From positions 496,001 to 560,000 of the forward strand of contig CANMUP010000002.1 of the NCBI GenBank assembly GCA_947501105.1: 64,000 nucleotides of DNA. The letters are read 5' to 3'. Of this stretch, positions 37,509 to 44,464 are shown one piece after another; the stretch's first letter is position 1; the number at the start of each line of letters is the position of its first letter. The translations under genes and the position numbers were made by a program. Under the pieces are notes generated by a model, which worked only from the letters and a program-made list of their open reading frames with translations, did no database searches and was not told the DNA's origin. The DNA comes from an uncultured Flaviramulus sp. (GTDB taxonomy: Bacteria; Bacteroidota; Bacteroidia; Flavobacteriales; Flavobacteriaceae).

Positions 37509-37661
37509 ATGGCAAAAAAAGCAGTAGCATCGTTACAAACAGGATCAAAAAGATTAACAAAAGCTATAAAAATGGTGAAATCACCTAAAACAGGAGCTTA
37601 CATGTTTGTTGAATCAATTATGAGTCCAGATTTAGTAAGCGACTTTTTAAACAAGAAGTAA
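37509..37661 (+). CDS. DUF4295 small ribosomal protein (bL38-type)
   Basis: A 50-residue, very basic protein (MAKKAVASLQTGSKR... ending DFLNKK) at the end of the L28-L33 operon. This is the Bacteroidota-specific DUF4295 family. From memory, it was assigned as large-subunit protein bL38 in a Flavobacterium ribosome structure; I cannot check that here. The ATG at 37509 follows rpmG by 49 bp, and a hairpin terminator follows the stop. Confidence 0.9.
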   Translation: MAKKAVASLQTGSKRLTKAIKMVKSPKTGAYMFVESIMSPDLVSDFLNKK

Positions 37662-37683
37662 AACTAAATACACAAAATATTAT

Positions 37684-37714
37684 AAACTGCTTTCCTTAGG
37701 GAAGCAGTTTTTTT
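37684..37714 (+). terminator. Terminator of the rpmB operon
   Basis: Stem aaactgctt (37684-37692) / aagcagttt (37702-37710), extended by cc/gg across a bulge, then a run of T. Confidence 0.85.
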
Positions 37715-37790
37715 ATGCTTATATTTTAGTAAATTTACTGCCATAATTACAGTAAAAAAACGTGGTGCGAAAATTGACAATAATAATTTG

Positions 37791-37934
37791 GGCGTTACCA
37801 CAAGGGTCGGGCTTTTCGCTGTATCTTTTTAATATGCCATTGCGAGGACAAAGGACGTGGCAATCTGCCAAATTTCAGTTCTTGCCATGATAATTTTATT
37901 AATTTAAAAAGGATGCCGCTTCAATCCCTAACGC
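37791..37934. repeat. Interspersed palindromic repeat, family B, copy 2, with a nested second repeat
   Basis: Same ends as copy 1 (ggcgttacc ... tcaatccctaacgc) and the core agggtcgggctt. Inside it, cattgcgagg...cgtggcaatctg (about 37838-37866) has inverted ends ttgc/gcaa and looks like a different repeat family inserted within it. This makes the element 144 bp instead of 88. It fills most of the 326-bp gap before ftsY, where I see no gene. Confidence 0.65.
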
Positions 37935-37987
37935 AAAAGCAGAATTAGTTTGAGTATAGCAACTCAACAATAAACAATTAGTAAAAC

Positions 37988-38962
37988 ATGAGTTTTTTTA
38001 AAAAAATATTTTCATCTGAAAAAAAAGAAACACTAGACAAAGGGTTAGAAAAATCTAAATCTAGTTTTTTAGGTAAATTGAGTAAAGCAGTAGCTGGAAA
38101 ATCAAAAGTTGATGATGAAGTTTTAGATAATTTAGAGGAAGTTTTAGTCTCTTCTGACGTTGGTGTAAATACAACATTAAAAGTAATTGATCGTATAGAG
38201 GAGCGTGTATCTAAAGATAAGTATTTAGGTACTGACGAGCTCAACAAAATTCTTCGCGAAGAGATTGCTGGTTTATTAAGCGAAACAAACTCTGGCGAAG
38301 AGACTGAGTATACTATTCCTAATTTACCAAAACAAGAAAATGGATCAAAAACCCCATATGTATTAATGGTGGTTGGTGTAAATGGAGTTGGAAAAACAAC
38401 AACAATTGGGAAGCTAGCTTATCAATTTAAAAAACAAGGTTTAAAAGTGGTTTTAGGAGCTGCTGATACGTTTAGAGCTGCTGCAATAGATCAGTTACAA
38501 GTATGGGCAGATCGCGTAGATGTACCTATGGTACGTCAAGACATGGGAAGTGACCCAGCATCAGTTGCTTTTGATGCTTTAGAATCTGGAGTTAATCAAG
38601 ATGCCGATGTTATTATTATAGATACTGCAGGAAGACTTCATAATAAAGTAAATTTAATGAATGAGCTTACTAAAGTGAAACGAGTTATGCAAAAAGTTGT
38701 TGGAGATGCCCCACACGACGTACTTTTAGTATTAGATGGCTCAACAGGACAAAATGCATTTGAGCAAGCCAAGCAATTTACTGCAGCAACCGAAGTGACT
38801 TCACTAGCTGTTACAAAATTGGACGGAACAGCAAAAGGGGGTGTTGTAATTGGTATCTCAGATCAATTTCAAATACCTGTAAAGTATATTGGCGTTGGAG
38901 AAGGTATAGAGGATTTGCAAGTGTTTAACAAATTTGAGTTTGTAGATTCGTTTTTTAAGTAA
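37988..38962 (+). CDS. ftsY: Signal recognition particle receptor FtsY
   Basis: 324-residue SRP GTPase that receives ribosome-SRP complexes at the membrane. The NG domain shows the P-loop GVNGVGKTTT (130-139), DTFRAAA, DTAGR and TKLDGTAKGG. The N-terminal A domain is very short (lysine-rich, starting MSFFKKIF), as usual in Bacteroidota, and may act as the membrane-targeting helix. A family A repeat abuts the stop codon. Confidence 0.97.
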   Translation: MSFFKKIFSSEKKETLDKGLEKSKSSFLGKLSKAVAGKSKVDDEVLDNLEEVLVSSDVGVNTTLKVIDRIEERVSKDKYLGTDELNKILREEIAGLLSETNSGEETEYTIPNLPKQENGSKTPYVLMVVGVNGVGKTTTIGKLAYQFKKQGLKVVLGAADTFRAAAIDQLQVWADRVDVPMVRQDMGSDPASVAFDALESGVNQDADVIIIDTAGRLHNKVNLMNELTKVKRVMQKVVGDAPHDVLLVLDGSTGQNAFEQAKQFTAATEVTSLAVTKLDGTAKGGVVIGISDQFQIPVKYIGVGEGIEDLQVFNKFEFVDSFFK

Positions 38963-38963
38963 A

Positions 38964-38990
38964 ATTCCTGCGAAGGCAGGAATCTCATAA
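38964..38990. repeat. Interspersed palindromic repeat, family A, copy 3
   Basis: attcctgc (38964-38971), gaag, gcaggaat (38976-38983), the best stem of the three copies, beginning one base after the ftsY stop. It may double as a transcript-end hairpin. Confidence 0.75.
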
Positions 38991-39018
38991 TCAATAATTT
39001 TTTCGTAATTTTAGGATT

Positions 39019-39447
39019 ATGAGTTACTCTATCTTTCATAATTTAGTAATCAAAGCTTCAGTTAAAGAAGTATTTGATACTGTAACTCAATCAGAGCACC
39101 TTGATAATTGGTGGACTTTAAAATCTTCTGGAAAACCAGAATTAAATTCAGAATATAATTTAAATTTTACTGATGATTATAACTGGTTTTGCAAAGTGTC
39201 AAAAGTAAAAGATAACGAGACGTTTTACTTAAAAATGACAAAATCTGATAAGGATTGGAAATCAACCACTTTTGGATTCGATTTAGAAACTAAAGGTGGC
39301 GAAACATTAGTTAAATTTAGCCATATAAATTGGCAAGAAGATAATCATCATTTTAGGCATTCTTCATTTTGTTGGGCAATGCTTTTAAATGGATTAAAAA
39401 ATTATTTAGAAAAAGGAATAATCATTCCTTTTGAAGAAAGAAACTAA
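39019..39447 (+). CDS. SRPBCC (AHSA1-like) domain protein
   Basis: 142-residue START/Bet v1-like fold with the family start IFHNLVIKASVKEVFDTVTQSEHLDNWWT and a C-terminal helix after FCWAMLLNGLKNYLE. Such proteins bind hydrophobic ligands or assist Hsp90; the ligand is unknown. No signal peptide, cytosolic. Lies between ftsY and the amidase gene, all on the same strand with short gaps. Confidence 0.85.
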   Translation: MSYSIFHNLVIKASVKEVFDTVTQSEHLDNWWTLKSSGKPELNSEYNLNFTDDYNWFCKVSKVKDNETFYLKMTKSDKDWKSTTFGFDLETKGGETLVKFSHINWQEDNHHFRHSSFCWAMLLNGLKNYLEKGIIIPFEERN

Positions 39448-39488
39448 GCCATCGAATTAATTATGTATTTTTATTCAAAATACTAATT

Positions 39489-41138
39489 ATGCGGTTTTCC
39501 ATCTTTTTTTTATTACTAGTTTTTGTTTTTTCTTGTAAAAATCCAAAAACAGAATCTCCAAAAACAGAAACTTCTACTAAAGAGGATACTGTTACAGTTG
39601 CTGATATTTCTGCTAAAGATTTTAGAGAGTTCAAGATTTTGGATTCTAAATATATCAATGTGTCAGAACTCTGGAAACCTTTCAATAGTCAATTAGAAGA
39701 TTTTACTGAAGAGGCATATAATGATTTAAAGCCGTTAATTTTAGAGACAAATATTCCAAAACTTCAAAAACTTATATCAGAAGAGAAATTATCTTATGAA
39801 CTTTTAACGAAGTTCTATTTGTATCGTATTAGAAAATTTGATAGAGAAAATGATTTGTCACTCAATTCAGTAATTTCATTAAACCCAAATGCAATTAAAG
39901 AGGCTATAAAGGCAGATAATACGGATTTTGAGGTTGAACCACATCCAATTTTTGGAATGCCAATTTTGTTAAAGGATAACATTAATACTTCAGGAATGCT
40001 CACAACAGCTGGTGCTGTCGCATTGCAAAAAAATTACACTGAAGATGCTTTTATTGTTAGGCAATTAAAAAGTAAAGGCGCGCTAATTTTGGGAAAAGCA
40101 AACCTTAGCGAATGGGCTTACTTCTTTTGTGGCGATTGCCCAAGCGGATATAGTGCTATTGGCGGACAAACATTAAACCCTTATGGTAGGAGAGTTATAG
40201 ATACAGGTGGTTCAAGCTCAGGTAGTAGTGTTTCGGTTGCTGCTAATTTTTGTGCAGCTGCAGTTGGCAGCGAAACTTCAGGTTCTATTTTATCACCATC
40301 TAGTCAAAACTCAACTGTTGGTTTAAAGCCAACTATTGGTTTATTAAGTAGAAGTGGTATTGTTCCAATCTCAACTACTTTAGATACACCAGGGCCAATA
40401 ACCAAAAATGTTATTGATAACGCCATAATGCTGGATGCAATGTTTGGACAAGATATTGAAGATACCAAGTCTATTTATGCCATTTGGGAAACAGGGTTTT
40501 ACATTAAAGAGATAGTCGAAAACGATTTAAAAGGGAAGCGTTTTGGAGCTGCGAAAAGATTAATGGAAGATACTTTGTATGTTAATGCAATTAAAGTTTT
40601 AAAAGAACAAGGTGCTGAAGTTGTTGAAATTGAAGAAACTGAAATTGGGCTTCCAAATTTTTTAAGGCTACTTAATTTAGATATGAAAAAAGATTTACCG
40701 CAGTATCTATCTAAACATAAAAATGATTTAGTGAAAGTAAAATCTGTTGCAGATGTCATTGAATTTAATAAAAAGGATTCGTTAAAAATGATGCCTTACG
40801 GGCAGAAGCTATTTAACGGTATTATGGCTGACGAAGGAACAGATGATTTTCTATTAAAGATTAAAGACACTTTGCACAATAACGGAAAAAAGTATTTCGA
40901 TTTACCAATGGATGCAAACCAATTAGACGGCTTTTTATCTATTAATAATTATCATGCTGGTTTTGCTGCTGTAGCAGAATACCCAGCTATAACTGTGCCA
41001 ATGGGATATGCCGAAAATGGTGCTCCAAAAGGATTAACTTTTATTGGGAGGCGTCTTCAAGAAAAGTTTTTACTGCAATGGGCATTTGCTTATGAACAGG
41101 CTTCAAAAATGCGTGTTGCACCAAAAAATTATAACTAG
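39489..41138 (+). CDS. Amidase-signature family lipoprotein
   Basis: 549-residue amidase with an N-terminal lipobox (VFSCKN, Cys16), so probably anchored in the envelope. The Ser-cisSer-Lys triad is seen as Lys162 in LLKDNIN, Ser243 in GGSSSGSS and Ser266 in TSGSIL. The family hydrolyses carboxamides, and periplasmic members may act on peptides or xenobiotics. Its stop overlaps by 4 bp with the convergent serine hydrolase gene. Confidence 0.9.
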   Translation: MRFSIFFLLLVFVFSCKNPKTESPKTETSTKEDTVTVADISAKDFREFKILDSKYINVSELWKPFNSQLEDFTEEAYNDLKPLILETNIPKLQKLISEEKLSYELLTKFYLYRIRKFDRENDLSLNSVISLNPNAIKEAIKADNTDFEVEPHPIFGMPILLKDNINTSGMLTTAGAVALQKNYTEDAFIVRQLKSKGALILGKANLSEWAYFFCGDCPSGYSAIGGQTLNPYGRRVIDTGGSSSGSSVSVAANFCAAAVGSETSGSILSPSSQNSTVGLKPTIGLLSRSGIVPISTTLDTPGPITKNVIDNAIMLDAMFGQDIEDTKSIYAIWETGFYIKEIVENDLKGKRFGAAKRLMEDTLYVNAIKVLKEQGAEVVEIEETEIGLPNFLRLLNLDMKKDLPQYLSKHKNDLVKVKSVADVIEFNKKDSLKMMPYGQKLFNGIMADEGTDDFLLKIKDTLHNNGKKYFDLPMDANQLDGFLSINNYHAGFAAVAEYPAITVPMGYAENGAPKGLTFIGRRLQEKFLLQWAFAYEQASKMRVAPKNYN

Positions 41139-42220
41139 TTAATCAACTTATTAATTTCTCTCCATAGGTCGTTGTCAAAACTTGATGGCCCTAATAATAA
41201 TTCGCCAGCATCATCTCCCATTCTAATAATAACAAGATTTTGACTAGGGACAATGTATAATTTTTGATCATTTTTTCCTAAACCAGCAATTAAATCGTTC
41301 GGAGCATTAGGAATCAATTTCCCTTGAAACTCTATAGTTAATCCTGGACTTCTATAATTGCCTTTTCCGTTTAACCACCATAAATACCCATAGGCTTTAT
41401 TTAGGTTTTGTGAGGTGTTTGTCATAGCTTCAAAATAACTGCTGTCATTTAAAATATCTGTTCCATCCCATTTCCCTTTATTTAAACTTAATAACCCAAA
41501 CCTAGCCATACTTCTAGCATTACTATAGTATAATTTATAATACCCGAAAGGTATCCATGTACCTTGCATGCCAATTTTATTCCTCAGCTTATCATTAAAA
41601 TAACTATTAAAATCAGTATTTACAGCTTTGGCAACAATGTCATGCAAAATAGTATATGCACCATTATGGTAATACCAAAAACTATCAGGCTCATTTTTAT
41701 AAATAAAACATTCAGGATCTGTACAATTATTATTAGATACGGTATAGTCTAAACCAGTAGTCATGGTTAAATGGTTCCAAATGCTTATAGCATCTTCTTG
41801 TTTTTGTGTTAAGTTAGACCATCCGTTGCCTAAATAATCTTTTGAAGCATCATTTATATTTAAGTAGCCTTCTTGTTGAGCTATACCAGTTGTATAAGCT
41901 ACCAGTGTTTTAGCAGCAGAATTCCATGCTAAGTTTGAAGTTTCGTCCTCACCATTTCCATACCATTCTACTACAATACGACCATTTTTTAATATAAGAA
42001 AAGCTTTAGTGTCCTTGTTTTCAACATAATTTAAAAGCGGTTGTAATGCATTTTCATTCCAATCTAAATCACTTATAGATTTTGTTTCCCAAATACCTGA
42101 ATTTATAGGTGGAAAATAGAGTTCATTATCTGTAGGGTTTTCATCAATTGGATTATCATTTGAAGAGCAACTAAAACATGAAATAACAACAATTAACGAG
42201 AAGTAGATTATACTTTTCAT
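41135..42220 (-). CDS. Serine hydrolase, beta-lactamase/PBP class C fold, lipoprotein
   Basis: 361 residues; lipobox Cys18 (FSCSSN). The SxxK nucleophile motif is SAAK (101-104) and the YxN motif is YHN near residue 192; HLTMTTGL and the Arg/Asp-rich C-terminus fit the beta-lactamase-like esterase/DD-peptidase group. Clinical beta-lactamase activity is not implied. Transcribed towards the amidase gene with a 4-bp overlap and without a terminator. Confidence 0.87.
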   Translation of the reverse strand: MKSIIYFSLIVVISCFSCSSNDNPIDENPTDNELYFPPINSGIWETKSISDLDWNENALQPLLNYVENKDTKAFLILKNGRIVVEWYGNGEDETSNLAWNSAAKTLVAYTTGIAQQEGYLNINDASKDYLGNGWSNLTQKQEDAISIWNHLTMTTGLDYTVSNNNCTDPECFIYKNEPDSFWYYHNGAYTILHDIVAKAVNTDFNSYFNDKLRNKIGMQGTWIPFGYYKLYYSNARSMARFGLLSLNKGKWDGTDILNDSSYFEAMTNTSQNLNKAYGYLWWLNGKGNYRSPGLTIEFQGKLIPNAPNDLIAGLGKNDQKLYIVPSQNLVIIRMGDDAGELLLGPSSFDNDLWREINKLIN

Positions 42221-42329
42221 AGTGGTAGGTTTTAATTTAAGACATATAAATATAATAAAGGTTTAATTAGTATACGAAAATTCAAATCGTAATTCGGAGA
42301 TCGAATATCTTAAATCATTAAGTATTGCG

Positions 42330-42337
42330 TATCTTTG
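42330..42337 (+). promoter_or_regulatory. -7 box upstream of rimO
   Basis: TATCTTTG, 20 bases before the ATG at 42358. Its presence argues against the upstream TTG at 42325 as the start, because that codon would precede the transcript. Confidence 0.5.
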
Positions 42338-42357
42338 CGCCCAGATTTATAGAACGT

Positions 42358-43662
42358 ATGCGAACAAAAACTCTTAAAAAAAATAAGATAAACGTAGTAA
42401 CCTTAGGCTGTAGTAAAAATGTTTACGACAGCGAAGTGTTAATGGGACAGCTTAAAGCTAATAATAAAGATGTTGTACACGAGGAAGAAGGTAACATTGT
42501 TGTTATTAATACCTGTGGATTTATTAATAATGCAAAAGAAGAAAGCGTTAATACTATTTTAGAGTACGTTAAAAAGAAAGAAGAAGGAGACGTTGATAAA
42601 GTATTTGTTACTGGATGCTTAAGTGAACGTTACAAACCAGATTTACAAGAAGAAATACCTAATGTGGATGAGTATTTTGGTACGACCGAATTACCAGGTT
42701 TGTTAAAAGCTTTAGGAGCAGACTATAAACACGAACTTATTGGTGAGCGTTTAACGACTACTCCTAAAAATTATGCCTATTTAAAAATTGCTGAAGGTTG
42801 CGACAGACCATGTAGTTTTTGCGCTATTCCTTTAATGCGAGGAAAACATAAAAGTACACCAATTGAAGAGATTGTTATTGAAGCTGAAAAATTAGCAGCT
42901 AACGGTGTTAAAGAGTTAATTTTAATTGCTCAAGACTTAACTTATTATGGGTTAGACTTATACAAAAAACGAAATTTAGCCGAATTACTTGAGGCTTTAG
43001 TAAAAGTAGAAAGTGTAGAATGGATTCGTTTGCATTATGCGTTCCCAACAGGATTCCCAATGGATGTGCTGGATGTAATGAATCGCGAACCTAAAGTTTG
43101 TAATTATTTAGATATTCCGTTACAACATATTTCTGATGCTATTTTAAAAAGTATGCGTCGTGGTACTACAAAAGAAAAAACGACAACATTACTTAAAGAG
43201 TTTAGAACAGCTGTTCCAGATATGACAATACGTACCACACTTATTGTTGGATATCCAGGAGAAACTGAAGAAGATTTTCAAACTTTGAAAAATTGGGTTC
43301 AAGAGATGCGCTTTGAGCGTTTAGGTTGCTTTACATATTCGCATGAAGAGAATACACATGCTTATAATTTAGAAGATGATGTACCAGAGGAAGTGAAAAT
43401 CGATAGAGCTAACCAAATTATGGAAATTCAATCACAGATTTCTTGGGAATTGAATCAACAAAAAATAGGGCAGGAGTTTAAAATAGTTGTTGATAGAAAA
43501 GAAGGTAATTATTTTATTGGTCGTACCGAATTTGATTCGCCCGATGTAGATAATGAAGTACTTATTGATGCTACTAAAACCTATTTAAAGACTGGAGAGT
43601 TTGCTACCGTTAAAATTATTGAAGCAGAGGATTTTGATTTGTATGCTGAAGTTGTGAATTAG
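42358..43662 (+). CDS. rimO: Ribosomal protein S12 methylthiotransferase RimO
   Basis: 434-residue radical-SAM enzyme that methylthiolates the conserved Asp of ribosomal protein S12. The N-terminal UPF0004 domain has its cluster cysteines (Cys18 in LGCSKN, Cys53, Cys87), the radical-SAM motif is C148-x3-C152-x2-C155 (CDRPCSFC), and a TRAM domain ends the protein. The ATG at 42358 is chosen over the TTG at 42325. A cassette-like insertion starts 4 bases after the stop. Confidence 0.95.
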   Translation: MRTKTLKKNKINVVTLGCSKNVYDSEVLMGQLKANNKDVVHEEEGNIVVINTCGFINNAKEESVNTILEYVKKKEEGDVDKVFVTGCLSERYKPDLQEEIPNVDEYFGTTELPGLLKALGADYKHELIGERLTTTPKNYAYLKIAEGCDRPCSFCAIPLMRGKHKSTPIEEIVIEAEKLAANGVKELILIAQDLTYYGLDLYKKRNLAELLEALVKVESVEWIRLHYAFPTGFPMDVLDVMNREPKVCNYLDIPLQHISDAILKSMRRGTTKEKTTTLLKEFRTAVPDMTIRTTLIVGYPGETEEDFQTLKNWVQEMRFERLGCFTYSHEENTHAYNLEDDVPEEVKIDRANQIMEIQSQISWELNQQKIGQEFKIVVDRKEGNYFIGRTEFDSPDVDNEVLIDATKTYLKTGEFATVKIIEAEDFDLYAEVVN

Positions 43663-43666
43663 GAAA

Positions 43667-44428
43667 TTCGTTTAACGGCCTCGGCTATGATTTCTTTGTG
43701 GAATCATCCACATACTTGTACCGCTGTGAAACCAGCTATTGATTCCTGTTTTTATTTTGGTGTGGCACAAAACCACAATGAATTATAGTCATTGTTGTAG
43801 TCAGTTATTCAAATATTTGTTATTACTTAATCTTTTTTACATTCACTTTATAAACAAGTTCCCATGTTTTATTTTGGTTGGTAAAATGATATACATTTTT
43901 CAAATAATGACTGTCTGTTATTACAATGTCAACAATTTTCACATCAAATTCTTCTTTCCCGCTATACCCTCCTTTAACAATTGTCGTCATTTTTCCATCC
44001 ACTATTTTAGAAGTGAATTCATGCCAACGTTGAGCTTTTGCATTAAGAAAAAGTGCATGCCATTCTTTAGTAGTTGAATTGTATGTTCGAATATCTGTTG
44101 AAAAGAACCCTTTGTTAGTTGTGAATTGAGACTGAAAGGTTTTGTGGTCTTCTAAATATTTGCCTTGAATGATTGCGTTAAATTTCAATTTTTTAAAAGT
44201 TCCATCTTTCAGCTTCATCTCCATTTCTGACTTCCATTTACCACGGTAATACTCAAATTGAGCAAGCTCTGGGATAGATTTATCAGCAAAACCATATTCA
44301 TGGTTTATTTGTGCTGTTAAATGAGTACAAATAAAAAATACTATAATAGAGTTAAATAGATTCATAATAATGCTAGATTGAAGTTCATTTTAATTGGGTA
44401 CAATGATTTATATACAACGTTAAACGAA
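43667..44428 (-). mobile_element. Gene-cassette-like insertion 2
   Basis: Same plan as the element at 18354-19405: left end ttcgtttaacgg (43667-43678), right end gttaaacgaa (44419-44428), one minus-strand gene for an exported protein, and a large imperfect palindrome at the gene's 3' side. In the palindrome ctatgatttctttgtgg (43685-43701) pairs with ccacaatgaattatag (43773-43788) with about 14 of 17 positions matched, and an inner tgtgga/tccaca hairpin is present. The R'' box is not clear here. The right 27 bp (44402-44428) match element 1 at 26 positions. Confidence 0.62.
43823..44365 (-). CDS. Cassette-borne exported protein, lipocalin-like (DUF1579-type?)
   Basis: 180 residues with a signal peptide (about 1-18, ending HLTAQI). 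The mature region FEYYRGKWKSEMEMKLKDGT, then IIQGKYLEDHKTF and YNSTTKEWHALFLNA, follows the beta-barrel pattern of DUF1579/lipocalin-like proteins; I am not certain of the family. It is the sole cargo of insertion 2, reads towards rimO, and ends close to the attC-like palindrome. Confidence 0.7.
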   Translation of the reverse strand: MNLFNSIIVFFICTHLTAQINHEYGFADKSIPELAQFEYYRGKWKSEMEMKLKDGTFKKLKFNAIIQGKYLEDHKTFQSQFTTNKGFFSTDIRTYNSTTKEWHALFLNAKAQRWHEFTSKIVDGKMTTIVKGGYSGKEEFDVKIVDIVITDSHYLKNVYHFTNQNKTWELVYKVNVKKIK

Positions 44429-44464
44429 AGTAGATGAAAATTTTTACAGAATCAAGCATCAAAT

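Noticed and set aside
41135-42220. True beta-lactamase (resistance gene)
   Set aside because: Only the generic SxxK and YxN motifs are present, on a lipoprotein of the broad class C esterase group; no specific resistance signature.
42325-42357. Upstream TTG start for rimO
   Set aside because: It lies before and over the TATCTTTG promoter box, and the ATG at 42358 gives the usual RimO N-terminus.
43739-44077. Plus-strand frame opposite the second cassette gene
   Set aside because: Antisense shadow: the minus-strand gene has a signal peptide and coherent beta-sheet sequence, while this frame is cysteine/phenylalanine-rich noise.
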